DNA of 64,000 nucleotides from a virus, in IMG/VR virus record IMGVR_UViG_3300042340_000379, positions 124,001 to 188,000 of that record. One strand, written 5' to 3'. A model generated the notes under the pieces. It saw only the letters and a list, made by a program, of their open reading frames with translations, made no database searches and was not told the DNA's origin. The stretch's first letter is position 1. The number at the start of each line of letters is the position of its first letter. Made by a program: the position numbers and the translations under genes. Shown here piece by piece: positions 1-9,103 of this stretch.

Positions 1-838
1 CCCTTACAGCAATTTCTATGGGGCGAAGACTCGCTCTTTCAAAAGACACTGCTACGCCTAAAGGAAGAAATGGCAAAACTCTCTGGCGGAGCTGATCTTG
101 AAACTCATCTGTCAGTGGAGAGTCTAAATCAAGATAAACTCTAACAAAGCCAGGAGCTAGCGTTGTTACCCAAGCCCGATTAACTGGGAGATAAGAACTG
201 ATAGCGCTTTCAAGCGTTGGCCCCTGCCCGTCCTTAAACTCAGCAATCCGTTGACGGAGGGCCACGTCTGTTTCTTGAATTGTCCCGCCTGAAAGATTTC
301 CGCAGATAGACCCGTCAGAAGCTCTTTCATATCCAACAATCGCCTTTACTTGTAAGAGGCTAGGATTATTTGTCGCATTAAGGTAAAGGGGAGTCCCAGA
401 GGCTAAATTTGCCTCAGCTCCCTCAGCCACACTTAAAACATCTACAGTTATGTCTAAAGTTGGAGTAACAGTAATCGGGCCTTCAACAGTGATGTACTGA
501 AGCCCTCGATTAAGCTCTGTAAGAAGTGTGCCTCTAGGTACGATTAAAGAAACATTTGCGTCAGTAGAAAAAATAACAGTACCTCTAGCCAAAGTTCCAG
601 GCTTTCGGTAGATATTAAATTGAGCCACCGCGTAGTCGTCAAGATATGAACCTGACATTTTAGCTGGGTCTAAATTGTCTAAAGTTTCTTGAAGACGGTT
701 ATCTTGTTCTAGAGTAACTGAAGAGGCTGAACGGACTATTGCACTTAAAACAGACCCAGGGCTCAGATCATCGGCGGGAGAGTTCGCAATAGTTAGAGCG
801 GCTATCATAGCCTGCTGAATTTCTTCTAGAGATCTCAT
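1..838 (-). CDS. Baseplate J-like wedge protein (partial)
   Basis: Open reading frame starting ATG at 838 and running off the left edge; about 279 residues are visible and the C-terminus is missing. The N-terminus (MRSLEEIQQAM) leads into a region with PGTLARGTVIFS, a PRGTLLTELNRGLQYITVEG strand pair, and then SGGTIQETDVALRQRIAEF. This is the pattern of the Baseplate_J family (phage Mu gp47, P2 gpJ, T4 gp6 type), which builds the baseplate wedge of contractile tails. The ATG overlaps the stop of the upstream gp25-like gene (ATGA), so the two are translationally coupled. Family assignment is from motif recognition and order next to a gp25-like gene; confident for the family, less so for the exact subtype. 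Confidence 0.85.
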   Translation of the reverse strand, partial: MRSLEEIQQAMIAALTIANSPADDLSPGSVLSAIVRSASSVTLEQDNRLQETLDNLDPAKMSGSYLDDYAVAQFNIYRKPGTLARGTVIFSTDANVSLIVPRGTLLTELNRGLQYITVEGPITVTPTLDITVDVLSVAEGAEANLASGTPLYLNATNNPSLLQVKAIVGYERASDGSICGNLSGGTIQETDVALRQRIAEFKDGQGPTLESAISSYLPVNRAWVTTLAPGFVRVYLDLDSPLTDEFQDQLRQRVLPFLPLGVAVSFERASLRPIEIAVR

Positions 839-1317
839 AGCTGGTAATTAAGTAATTGAATAGCGTCCCGGCCTCGAATACGGTACTTAATCTCAAATGT
901 AAGAGGGGAGTTCATAGAACCTTTATTCCCTGTCACATTCAAGATTTCAATCCGGCCATCTATCTCAGCCGCCTTTTTCAAGTAATTAATAATCTCATTT
1001 ACTAAAGCATCTGACTTTAACGAGGATAGCTTTGAGTAAGTCTTATTTTCAAGATTAGAATTAACAAGTCGGATGCCTGTATGAGCTCTATAGTACCGTT
1101 CATAACCTCCAGTCCCTGTGGATAGCCTCCGCATTAGAGAGGTAATAATTGACCGCGCTCCAGATGCTAAGGCAAGATCTCCTTCTGAAATACCTAACTC
1201 AAAGTTCTCGCTTTGGTAATCAATCGTAATGTCAGAGCCTAGCCAAGGCTCAACATCAGCTACCTTAAAGGGTCTCGGTGTGCCAGCAAGAGAAGTAGAG
1301 TTGCGATCGTAGAACAT
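835..1317 (-). CDS. gp25/W-like baseplate wedge protein (probable)
   Basis: 160 residues, the usual size for gp25-like baseplate proteins. The N-terminal part sets up a short strand region, the middle (ALASGARSIITSLMRRL) is helical, and the C-terminal half has NEIINYLKKAAEIDGRIEIL followed by an amphipathic strand, resembling the gp25 pattern in which a helix precedes a strand describing the local reference frame. It sits immediately before a baseplate J-like gene with ATGA overlap, the standard gp25-then-gpJ order in contractile phages. Similarity is weak at single-residue level, so the call depends heavily on context. Confidence 0.6.
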   Translation of the reverse strand: MFYDRNSTSLAGTPRPFKVADVEPWLGSDITIDYQSENFELGISEGDLALASGARSIITSLMRRLSTGTGGYERYYRAHTGIRLVNSNLENKTYSKLSSLKSDALVNEIINYLKKAAEIDGRIEILNVTGNKGSMNSPLTFEIKYRIRGRDAIQLLNYQL

Positions 1318-1854
1318 TTACGCCAAGTTTATAGCTGAAATAGCCGCGCCCATCTTACATTCTAAAGTTGATGTTGGACTGGGAACTGTCCAACATTTCT
1401 CAACTTGCTTTATAGGACTCTGATTCAAATACTGAGTAACCCTTAATCTGTACGTGCCTTCCGGAAAAGAACCTCGTACTTGAGCTTTACAGTAGCCAGG
1501 GTTTAGCTCATCATTGCCAGTTAAGATTAATCTAGAGCCATAGAAGAGTTGCCATCTGATTCCACCCTGGCGACTAGTAATGCATTGAGCGCAAAATTTA
1601 GACTCCTCGGTACCAACAAAAAATAACTGGGGAACCAAAATAGTAAATGACGGCTGGGCTAGTTTCCACCAGGTTAAAACTTTTCCAACTGAAACAGAAG
1701 AGGAGTTAGATAGTTTTACACCGTAAGTTGTGTCATTATAAGTTTGGGTAATAATTCCGAAGCTTGACTCAAATTGAACTCGTGCGCCAATAGCTAGCTT
1801 TCTAAAACTAGAAACGGTGGCGTAATCTTCTTCTTGACTTACAACAGTAATCAT
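1318..1854 (-). CDS. Structural protein of unknown function, baseplate operon
   Basis: 178 residues, abutting the gp25-like gene and overlapping the stop of the 386-residue gene by 4 bases. The first ~60 residues look like a small beta-barrel (GARVQFESSFGIITQTYND). The second half has a fibronectin-like run of alternating strands ending in TYRLRVTQYLNQSP. Two pairs of cysteines are scattered through it without a metal-binding pattern. I do not recognise a family. Its place between the gp25-like gene and a spike-like gene suggests a minor baseplate component. Confidence 0.7.
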   Translation of the reverse strand: MITVVSQEEDYATVSSFRKLAIGARVQFESSFGIITQTYNDTTYGVKLSNSSSVSVGKVLTWWKLAQPSFTILVPQLFFVGTEESKFCAQCITSRQGGIRWQLFYGSRLILTGNDELNPGYCKAQVRGSFPEGTYRLRVTQYLNQSPIKQVEKCWTVPSPTSTLECKMGAAISAINLA

Positions 1855-3011
1855 AAAGTAGGTCTAGTTATAGATTGATCAGGCAAATTCTCATCTCGGT
1901 TATAAACCGGGGCGGTGATAGGAGAGGTTGAAATTCTTCCAGCAGGAGAGATACCGGCATAAGCTCCTGCTGTTCCCTGAGGTGGTGATACAACTTCTTG
2001 GCTTCCCATTTGAATACCCCCTGCTGACTGCGTTTGAAGTAAAGAAGTTTTCTCGTAGATAGGAACTTCTGAAAACTTAGAAGGTTTATGTCTTTCAATT
2101 ACTTCAATAGGAATCCTACCCGGCGCAGCAACTCTAGCTCCATTAATCATAACTGGAGAACCACTAATTCTAAGAAGACCAGCGGCCCCAACATTTGCTG
2201 AAGAACCATATACAGTAGTTGTGCTGCCTGAAAGGGTTAGTCGATCGGCATGAATAGTATATTGATTCGCCCTCTGTAAGACATTCTCTGCATTTACCGT
2301 CCAGTTTTCAAACTCAAAGCCAGCTCTTAAAGCAGTTATAGTTAACTTGCCCCCATCTTGATTAAAGCCTTTCTCAGCGCCAACTGTAATTAATAGGTCG
2401 TCTGCGTACAGAATTCTCTTGCCTGCTTGTTCAGTAACCGTTGCCGCAGAAACTTCGTAATTATTTGCGTGAATTAGAAACTTGTTTGACTGGTGAGTCT
2501 CAAACTCTGACCTATAAAAAGAGCACTGGCTAAATAGCTGGTATAGATCAGAAATAACATGGGTGTAAGCTGACTGTTGAAGTAACTGCTTTGCGTTAAG
2601 GAGAGCGGCACCCGTCTCTAAAACATAGGTTGTTGAAGAGATCGTATTAAGGGTTGACGAAGAACGAATGTCAGCACCGGCTAAATTAACTTGCCTACCT
2701 TGGCCATAATCTTGAAACGTTCTTGCTACCTGGCCAAGATGTATACCAGCAGAAATTAGTATGTCTTTATAGTCGTCAAAAACATTCCCGAGAATAGACT
2801 CAAGAATAGGAATGTCCTTATCATAGTGAGCGTCTCGAAGAATTGCCCTAGTTGTACCAACTAAACGATCAAGCGTAAATGCGTCTTGATATTGAGTAGA
2901 TGCCTGGGCAGTCTGAGTTTCTGTTTGACTAAACAGGCCTAGCTGGGCCGGGTTTAGAAAACCGTAGTGCTCATACAGTGCTGTGGCTAAGGGATTAATT
3001 AAATCTTCCAT
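1851..3011 (-). CDS. Putative baseplate spike-associated protein with beta-rich core
   Basis: 386 residues. The N-terminal ~150 residues are helical. Residues ~190-300 are a run of short strands with repeated turns (NEVS-, LTITALRAGFEFEN-, LTLSGSTTTVYGSSANVG-type), reminiscent of beta-prism or beta-helix segments in phage spike and hub proteins. The C-terminal ~80 residues are Pro/Gly/Ser-rich and probably flexible. Start ATG at 3011 overlaps the preceding gene by one base (ATGA-type coupling). No catalytic motif is visible. The position in the baseplate operon supports a structural role; the exact role is inference. Confidence 0.65.
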   Translation of the reverse strand: MEDLINPLATALYEHYGFLNPAQLGLFSQTETQTAQASTQYQDAFTLDRLVGTTRAILRDAHYDKDIPILESILGNVFDDYKDILISAGIHLGQVARTFQDYGQGRQVNLAGADIRSSSTLNTISSTTYVLETGAALLNAKQLLQQSAYTHVISDLYQLFSQCSFYRSEFETHQSNKFLIHANNYEVSAATVTEQAGKRILYADDLLITVGAEKGFNQDGGKLTITALRAGFEFENWTVNAENVLQRANQYTIHADRLTLSGSTTTVYGSSANVGAAGLLRISGSPVMINGARVAAPGRIPIEVIERHKPSKFSEVPIYEKTSLLQTQSAGGIQMGSQEVVSPPQGTAGAYAGISPAGRISTSPITAPVYNRDENLPDQSITRPTL

Positions 3012-4360
3012 TATGGCTTAAAGTCCAGAGGAATATTTTCAAAAAGGAGACTGTTTGACATAAGCTCTTGACCTACAGCTCGAGCAGAGCCATAGCCAGC
3101 TTCAGCAATCTCAACGGTTATCTTCTCAGGCTTATTCGCTTTGAGAACTCTACGTTCTGGGATAAAGCTTGCGTCACCTGACGACTCAAGGGTAATCGCC
3201 GCAGAAGAAACGGTTGCGCTTAAAAGCGTAATCGTAAATGTCATAAATTGGCTAGTAATATATTGGTCAGCTGCTAGCAAAATAACAGCTTCACGAGTTC
3301 GAACAGGTGAAGCAGGCCTATAAGTTAGACCAGGTTCTACTTGTAGACTAATTTCTTTAATTCCAAACCCTACCCGACCTTCTAAAAGAATAGAAGGTTT
3401 ACCTGATTGAAGAAGCCAAGCTTGTGCCATCTTGTGATATGACTGGGCATAGCTCGCCGCGTATTCAAAATTAAACATTGCCATAGACGTAAAAGCGTCC
3501 GAGACCTGAGCAAACAGCTCAGCCAACTTATAGGGCTGAGTTACATCAGATAGTATAAGTCCATCTGCTGTTTTGTAAGCTTCCAGCAAACTCTGCACTG
3601 CCTCAGCTTGAAATGCTAAAAGGAGGCCAGCGGTATACCCAATAGAAAGAGTAGACCTTACAAACTGAAGCGCGGTTTCTGGGTCGTATCTAGGTAAGCC
3701 CCCTCCAAACCTATTAGAAATACTTTGAAAGTATTCAATTACTTGAATAAGGTTGTGGTCAAACTCACCAAAAAGAAGCCTGTACTTTAAGCTACTAACG
3801 GAAGCTTCTGTTAGCCCACTGCGAATTAGAAGAGGATGCTCTAGACGAGCGGCTTCAACAAGTTTTGTCTCAAGCACATCAAAGTAAGACTCATGCTCAT
3901 AAAAGCACAACTGTTTTAAAAGTGCTGGAATCTTTAGTGATGCATTAGATAAACCGTGATCGCGCCAAAAGAGATCCAACAACTGTTGGACAACTTGAAT
4001 CGGCTCACCTTGAAGACCGTACTTAACAGAGACATACCCAAGAGAGCCTAAGTGACCAGCTAAGGAAACAGACTCATCCCGTCTTACATTATGCTGACGG
4101 TGAGGAAAGTACTGAAAGAATCGCCTGGCGTGCCTAGTTAGCTTTCCTTCTGATTGAGAAACCGAGCGAATAACCAACCGAATTATTGTAGCGAGTAGTG
4201 CCCCTTTTAGTTCGGCAGTATTTTCTATATAAAATGGATCATAAAAATTAGCCAGCCGCTGAGCTTCTAATCTAGATTTAACAACTTGAAGATGCGTCTG
4301 AATATTTGGGTTGCTTTTAGCTCCATAACGGATGTGGTCTGGTTCAATTAGATAGATCAT
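3011..4360 (-). CDS. Structural protein of unknown function, baseplate operon
   Basis: 449 residues, translationally coupled at both ends (4-base overlap with the 923-residue gene, 1-base overlap with the next). Mostly helical up to ~residue 320 (LAELFAQVSDAFTSMAMFNF, HKMAQAWLLQSGK), then strand-rich with VRTREAVILLAADQYITSQF and a closing beta region. No signal peptide, membrane segment or enzymatic motif. I do not recognise the family. Co-linear placement with baseplate genes is the only functional clue. Confidence 0.7.
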   Translation of the reverse strand: MIYLIEPDHIRYGAKSNPNIQTHLQVVKSRLEAQRLANFYDPFYIENTAELKGALLATIIRLVIRSVSQSEGKLTRHARRFFQYFPHRQHNVRRDESVSLAGHLGSLGYVSVKYGLQGEPIQVVQQLLDLFWRDHGLSNASLKIPALLKQLCFYEHESYFDVLETKLVEAARLEHPLLIRSGLTEASVSSLKYRLLFGEFDHNLIQVIEYFQSISNRFGGGLPRYDPETALQFVRSTLSIGYTAGLLLAFQAEAVQSLLEAYKTADGLILSDVTQPYKLAELFAQVSDAFTSMAMFNFEYAASYAQSYHKMAQAWLLQSGKPSILLEGRVGFGIKEISLQVEPGLTYRPASPVRTREAVILLAADQYITSQFMTFTITLLSATVSSAAITLESSGDASFIPERRVLKANKPEKITVEIAEAGYGSARAVGQELMSNSLLFENIPLDFKP

Positions 4361-7128
4361 TGGCGATACCCAAATTCCTGTTTGATTAGACGAACCATTC
4401 GTTCATACGCTTTAGGATGTGCTGGAAGCCACTCCCCCGTTTTCAGATAAATAAGTTGGGTAAAGAACTCGGGCAACTCCCCAAACATAAGATGCTCCGT
4501 GCTTTTTGTGAGAGTTGGTTCATTATTCTCAATCCAACTTACCAACTCTAGAGGATTCTCTATCAACTTTGTTGTATCAAGGGGCGTGTATAAAAGAGTG
4601 CTCATTGCCTCAGTTAAAGGAAGTTCTGTAATCCGTTCGACTATTTCGGGACTACACCCAGAGACACTTCGAACAAATTCTCTATCATTTACACCCATTG
4701 TCTCAAGAGTAGATGAGGTAGCGAGCTGAAATGACAGAGGTGCAGTTGCACCGACAGCTTTTAGAACCGAGGTTACTGATTGATTGTCCTTTACAGCTTT
4801 AACCTCTTTTGCAACCTGGGCCGGAATCCCATAACTTTCAAGGAATGCTTCTAGTGGATTTTTTGATGTAGAAGTGTCATAAATAGGGTTTGGGAGAGAT
4901 GGGGAGATCGGGTTAGTTGTAATCGCGCCAACTAGATTTGAGGGCCACTCGCTAAAGTCAGCAATGTTAAAGTTCTCTTTATTCTGAATAGGAATTTTAC
5001 CTACATCAAGATAACCGTCTTTCTTAATAGAAGAGGCATGACAACTAACGTCAAAAGACGGAATCTGGTATTGCTCAGCAGCTGGGATAGACGGAGAGAT
5101 AGACGCATCCTCACCAAACGCTGAAAGACATTCAAGTGTGGATAAAAGAAGAGGAATAGGAGAGCCCTGGCGAGTTTCAGATAAGTTTAGCTCAGGCCAC
5201 TCTCCAAGATACCCACCTCTATTAAGAGTCTCATCTTCAGACTCTGACGGCTCGAGCTGGTCATAAGGAAGTGCAACCTCAAATGTAGTAGAAGCTAAGA
5301 AATCTTGAATCAAGCCATCGGGCAAAAAATCTAAAACTCCCTGAATATTTAGACCCCCTACCGTTTTGGCAAGGTCAAGTCCTAACGTAAGATTACCTCC
5401 GTCTACTTTTGCTGAGAGCGGGCCTAAGGTTACGCCAGAAATCTTCCCGTCTTCAGAGCTAATTCCAAGTTGAAGCTGGGAGGGAAGCTTCTTATTTAAC
5501 TCAGCTACCCCAAAGTTATAGATCGCCTCGGGATTGATAAAGACAGAATTACCGTCTAAAGAAAATACGCCCTTTAGTTCAGCAGGCAGATAGTTAGTAA
5601 GAATCTGAAGCGCGGCCTCTGGGTTTTCCACTAAGCCAACAGCCATTTGAATCTTGGCAATTAACTGCTCAACAGAAAACGGCTTTGAAGTAATCGTCTG
5701 GTCTCCATACTCTAGTTGAGCTAGCTGTTGCAGCTCAATTGGAAGAGTGCATCTAAGGGCATCAATCGCAATTGTTACTGGGTTACCAATTGTCGTTTCT
5801 ACAACTAGAGCTTTGCCCTCTGAGATAAAAAGACCAGGCGTGATTCTAAGCGCTGTTACTCTATCTGAACCATAAGTTTCAAACTTAAGGCTGGCTGGAA
5901 GTCTATTGTTAAGACCCTTAAGACACTGAACAAGAGTAGAAGGAATCTCGCTATAGGTATCGTTAGTAGTAATCTCAAATCCGCAGACGGTTAAGCGATT
6001 GGCAGTGTAAACAAAAGCTTCTTCGGCAAGAGCCTCATTGATTTTGGCTATGCCTTGACTAATGTCTAAAGTTAAATCTAAAGTTTTGAGATCTAAAGTA
6101 GTAACGCCAACCGTTGCGCGTTGATCCGACTTTCCAAATAAAAGATCCTTTATCTTTAGTGCTTTAGGAAGCCATTTGTTAAGCTTAGCCATCACATCCA
6201 CTACTCCACCCAGCCCAGCTTCCTGAGTTAGATTTTGGACTAATCCAGCCACAGGGTTGTCAGTTGTACCAGACCAGGCATCCGCCGCTAAGTTCTGAAG
6301 AAGACAGTAAACAACCTCTCGATATTTCTCATTTAGAATAGGAAGCTCAATCAACTGTTCTAAAACGTTAACCCATCCAGAATCAGCGGGGCTAGCCTGA
6401 ATCTCATTGACCTCGGTTGAGCCATCCAGCAGATTTATCCCTAGCGTGCCATCATAGATGTGGTTATAGTTTGTGACTGCTTCCCGAAGCGCGATCTCTC
6501 CCATTAAACGGTTAGTTGTTGTTGAAAACGCGCCCGTGTTTTGGGTAACCGTTTGATTCTCAGCAATGACCTCTGTACCTACAGAGACATGATAGTTAGT
6601 CGCCGTTTGGTTAGCGAAGAACATCTGGTTAGCAGGCATTTCAAGATTAAGTTGGGTGCCCTCATTATCTGGTTTAGGAATATAAGATATGAATGTTAAA
6701 CCATCCATACTCACCGCCGCTGGGGCTAGCCAAGGTGATGAGACTACAGGAAGATCAGTTCCAAGTTGAAGGGCCCCTTCACCCACTTCATCATTCCCGC
6801 CATGCTGAAAAATCTCGCCCAGGCGGACAGACATGCTTTGCCCCACCTCACCCGTTACAAGCCTAGCACCCGGCCTCGGTGGCGGCGGCAGGAAGCCTCC
6901 TCCATTAAATAGACCAAAGCCCGTTTGGTTAACTTGCCTTAGACCTGACGGGGGTTCAGATGCTAAATATTTGCCATAATAAATATGCTCAGGAGATTGA
7001 AGCGCTTGAGCCATGCGAATATGAAGAGGATATCCCTGGCCCACACGAGCCTGCATGGATCGATGCTTCTGATAGAAGCCCAAGTTCTGCCCGCCAACTG
7101 AGCGCTGGCTGTCGGAGATAGAAGTCAT
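4357..7128 (-). CDS. Large structural protein with internal LP-helix repeats
   Basis: 923 residues, first gene of the leftmost baseplate operon; a 73-base gap separates its ATG from a divergent rightward gene. The N-terminal ~120 residues are Gly/Pro-rich. The central region contains a recurring unit of the form LNxxLPxxLxx followed by strands. Copies lie near residues 315 (LNKWLPKALKI), 406 (LNNRLPASLKF), 510 (LTNYLPAELKG), 544 (LNKKLPSQLQL) and ~600 (VLDFLPDGLI). The C-terminus is helical. No known family is recognised. It is too short and too beta-rich to be an obvious tape measure; a baseplate or tail-periphery scaffold is the better guess. Confidence 0.7.
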   Translation of the reverse strand: MTSISDSQRSVGGQNLGFYQKHRSMQARVGQGYPLHIRMAQALQSPEHIYYGKYLASEPPSGLRQVNQTGFGLFNGGGFLPPPPRPGARLVTGEVGQSMSVRLGEIFQHGGNDEVGEGALQLGTDLPVVSSPWLAPAAVSMDGLTFISYIPKPDNEGTQLNLEMPANQMFFANQTATNYHVSVGTEVIAENQTVTQNTGAFSTTTNRLMGEIALREAVTNYNHIYDGTLGINLLDGSTEVNEIQASPADSGWVNVLEQLIELPILNEKYREVVYCLLQNLAADAWSGTTDNPVAGLVQNLTQEAGLGGVVDVMAKLNKWLPKALKIKDLLFGKSDQRATVGVTTLDLKTLDLTLDISQGIAKINEALAEEAFVYTANRLTVCGFEITTNDTYSEIPSTLVQCLKGLNNRLPASLKFETYGSDRVTALRITPGLFISEGKALVVETTIGNPVTIAIDALRCTLPIELQQLAQLEYGDQTITSKPFSVEQLIAKIQMAVGLVENPEAALQILTNYLPAELKGVFSLDGNSVFINPEAIYNFGVAELNKKLPSQLQLGISSEDGKISGVTLGPLSAKVDGGNLTLGLDLAKTVGGLNIQGVLDFLPDGLIQDFLASTTFEVALPYDQLEPSESEDETLNRGGYLGEWPELNLSETRQGSPIPLLLSTLECLSAFGEDASISPSIPAAEQYQIPSFDVSCHASSIKKDGYLDVGKIPIQNKENFNIADFSEWPSNLVGAITTNPISPSLPNPIYDTSTSKNPLEAFLESYGIPAQVAKEVKAVKDNQSVTSVLKAVGATAPLSFQLATSSTLETMGVNDREFVRSVSGCSPEIVERITELPLTEAMSTLLYTPLDTTKLIENPLELVSWIENNEPTLTKSTEHLMFGELPEFFTQLIYLKTGEWLPAHPKAYERMVRLIKQEFGYRQ

Positions 7129-7201
7129 ACAAATGGTAAGCTAGTATTCAACATACTAATTTGTTCAACGTAAATCTAACTGTTCATTCAACCCCAAAAT
7201 T

Positions 7202-7669
7202 ATGTCAGCAAAAGAAGATCAATCTGTAATTCTATGGAATCCGGTAAACTGCCTTATTGTTGTTGACACAATGACAGACGGAGATAACTATCCATTCTTA
7301 GTCATTCAACAGACCAGCTCAGAATCAGAGCCTCTCTACGTAATCATCCCTTCCCAAGAACCTTTATCTAAATCAGACATCCGTAAAATGGGTGCGAGTT
7401 TTGGGGCGTTTATGAAAGGCTTTGACCTTTGGGATGAGCCGATCAGAACTGTTGACGTTACTATTTTTGATAATGATGGAATTGGTGAGTCAGCTGTTCT
7501 AGCCTCCTATCTTAAAAAGAATGGAATGGAAGAACTACTAAAAAACTGCTCTGGTAAGAAAACTCGAGAGGTTGTTCTCATAGATATGAGCGCGGAGGGT
7601 CAGGCAAGTGACTCAATCATTCGAGATCTACGGTATGCTTTCTCGAGATGTGTACGAGTGGGTTTATAA
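7202..7669 (+). CDS. Hypothetical protein (small-gene island 1)
   Basis: 155 residues, acidic, alpha/beta with no transmembrane segment. It opens a rightward island of seven small genes lodged between two leftward structural operons. The first half is strand-rich (ILWNPVNCLIVVDTMTDG, YVIIPSQEPL) and the second helical. Codon use is like the rest of the phage, and the pattern of overlapping short genes is typical of phage accessory clusters. I do not recognise a family. Confidence 0.6.
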   Translation: MSAKEDQSVILWNPVNCLIVVDTMTDGDNYPFLVIQQTSSESEPLYVIIPSQEPLSKSDIRKMGASFGAFMKGFDLWDEPIRTVDVTIFDNDGIGESAVLASYLKKNGMEELLKNCSGKKTREVVLIDMSAEGQASDSIIRDLRYAFSRCVRVGL

Positions 7670-7808
7670 GACTCTCTACTCCTCAAAAGAAGAGGCACAA
7701 TCCGTTGGCAGAAAGCTAGAGAAGATGGGAAAGCTTCCCGTTGGTCCAATCCTATGGAATGTTTGCCCTAGCACAACTCCATGCCCTGAATTAGTAAAAA
7801 GAGATTAG
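7608..7808 (+). CDS. Small hypothetical protein (island 1)
   Basis: 66 residues from ATG 7608, or 57 from the in-frame ATG at 7635; the later start shortens a 62-base overlap with the previous gene and removes a poorly structured N-terminus. The sequence RDVYEWVYKTLYSSKEEAQS looks like a helix-turn-helix-shaped helical hairpin, followed by a Pro/Cys-rich tail. Reading frame differs from the upstream gene, so a frameshift fusion is possible but no slippery site was seen. Confidence 0.5.
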   Translation: MTQSFEIYGMLSRDVYEWVYKTLYSSKEEAQSVGRKLEKMGKLPVGPILWNVCPSTTPCPELVKRD

Positions 7809-7812
7809 TCAG

Positions 7813-8100
7813 ATGACTGAGTCAAAAATAAAAGTGTTTGTCCTTCAAGGAGACCCTAGAGATGACGAAGGAGAAATTCTAGCTATCCATCAAGATAGAG
7901 AATCTCTGAGACCTGCCATTATAAAATACCTCAAGTCAAAAAATATTGATGAGTACGAAAGCAACTCAGAAGTCGGCGGCTGGACTAGCGTAAGAAAGTT
8001 CAACCAGTGGGCTAAAGGCAAAACAATTGATGAGTTGCTGAGTATTCATCCGCACTGCTGTACTCCCTACATTACAGAATGGTTCGTTTCATATGGCTAG
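7813..8100 (+). CDS. Hypothetical protein (island 1)
   Basis: 95 residues beginning 4 bases after the previous stop. Alternating strand-helix pattern (KIKVFVLQGDPRDDEGEI, then SLRPAIIKYLKSKNID) with a C-terminal His/Cys pair (HPHCCTPYITEW). The His-Cys cluster could bind a metal, but no known finger pattern fits. No family recognised. Its stop overlaps the start of a 39-residue ORF. Confidence 0.6.
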   Translation: MTESKIKVFVLQGDPRDDEGEILAIHQDRESLRPAIIKYLKSKNIDEYESNSEVGGWTSVRKFNQWAKGKTIDELLSIHPHCCTPYITEWFVSYG

Positions 8101-8212
8101 AGCCTACCTAGAAGTAACTTTTGACAAAAAGTTAATCCGCCGTTTTGGTGGCAACAATCAAGAGGTAAGAGAACTGCGCTATCAATATATGAACGAAGGT
8201 AAAAATGACTGA
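8093..8212 (+). CDS. 39-residue hypothetical protein (island 1)
   Basis: ATG at 8093, stop at 8210-8212, translation starting MARAYLEVTFDKKLIRRFGG. It overlaps the preceding stop by 8 bases and the next start by 8, so it fills exactly what would otherwise be a gap in a tightly packed operon. Composition is normal for a folded small basic protein (one strand, one Arg-rich turn, one helix). Too short for similarity-based judgement; position is the main support. Confidence 0.45.
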   Translation: MARAYLEVTFDKKLIRRFGGNNQEVRELRYQYMNEGKND

Positions 8213-8534
8213 CACATCTTTTGAATGGCGAGGGTTTCAAGTTAGAGTTAAAGTGTCCAGTGGCAATAAACGTGTGTACCTCTACACCAAAGCAAACAAA
8301 GAACAGTCTCCAGCGCGTTTTGACGCGAAGGTTTCTAGTGATATCCTTGAGTTGAAACCAGTGATGACTATAGCCAGTATTGAAACAAGGGATAGCCAAA
8401 AGATTTCAGAGTTTCAAGAGTTAGCTGCTGCGACTCTAATCATAAGAGATCACATAGAGCATGGGCGTTTTGAAAGATGGATTGAGCAGTGCGAGCTGGA
8501 CAAATTAATCCAAAATGATGAAATCAGTATCTAA
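8205..8534 (+). CDS. Hypothetical protein (island 1)
   Basis: 109 residues. The N-terminal half is beta-rich (FEWRGFQVRVKVSSGNKRVY), the C-terminal half helical and acidic (FERWIEQCELDKLIQND). A leftward reading frame of 100 codons on the other strand (8097-8399) is its shadow: the rightward frame has the operon context, start-stop coupling and normal composition. No family recognised. Confidence 0.6.
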   Translation: MTDTSFEWRGFQVRVKVSSGNKRVYLYTKANKEQSPARFDAKVSSDILELKPVMTIASIETRDSQKISEFQELAAATLIIRDHIEHGRFERWIEQCELDKLIQNDEISI

Positions 8535-8540
8535 AATCAA

Positions 8541-8804
8541 ATGCTCCAACATCAAAAAGTCGTAAGCTTCACCGTCACTCTTAATAAAGAGGCGTATAAG
8601 GAAACGATCGGCCCCGTGCCCATTCGACTTCATCAGCCACGTACTATTCTTTACGCTACATCGCTTAATTGGAATGGAGAGATTACTTCAGCGATAAAAG
8701 AGTCTCTTATTATGAGTTACTGGAATAAAGTTGGCGGGACAGGAAGCCAAAATATTCCAGAAAAGATGAGCCAAGATCTATTCACTATTGAGATTAAAAT
8801 ATGA
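8541..8804 (+). CDS. Hypothetical protein (island 1)
   Basis: 87 residues, starting 6 bases after the previous stop and overlapping the next ATG by 4 bases. Beta-strand dominated, with a short Gly-rich loop (WNKVGGTGSQN). No motif or membrane segment. Overlapping arrangement argues for co-translation with its neighbours. Confidence 0.55.
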   Translation: MLQHQKVVSFTVTLNKEAYKETIGPVPIRLHQPRTILYATSLNWNGEITSAIKESLIMSYWNKVGGTGSQNIPEKMSQDLFTIEIKI

Positions 8805-9103
8805 AAGCATTACAAAAAATGGGCTACAGAGAAATGAAGGAAGGCCTCTGGGGAAAGCCTATTGGTCACTCAATTCTTATCTATAGAATAAAGGAAAAAA
8901 CTCTTTATCACCAAACAGTTGGAATAACAGATCGGCCTATTACTTGGGATAGCCAAAATATCGACTATGAAGTCGAGAACTTTCTAGAACTCATCCAAAA
9001 TACTGAGGCTGAGTTTGCTATGGGCAGCGGAATGTCCTATCACCAACCGCATGATTTGAGCTTTTTAACTCAAAGAGAAGTTATAGAAACACTACTTCAA
9101 TAA
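8801..9103 (+). CDS. Hypothetical protein, last gene of island 1
   Basis: 100 residues; ATG overlaps the previous stop (ATGA). The N-terminus MKALQKMGYREMKEGLWGKP leads to a strand pair with an acidic C-terminal helix (NIDYEVENFLELIQ). Its stop overlaps that of the convergent hub gene by 7 bases, so both transcripts must end inside each other's coding sequence; no separate terminator hairpin was seen there. No family recognised. Confidence 0.55.
   Translation: MKALQKMGYREMKEGLWGKPIGHSILIYRIKEKTLYHQTVGITDRPITWDSQNIDYEVENFLELIQNTEAEFAMGSGMSYHQPHDLSFLTQREVIETLLQ

Noticed and set aside
8097-8399. 100-codon leftward frame
   Set aside because: Antisense to a gene embedded in a tightly overlapping rightward operon.
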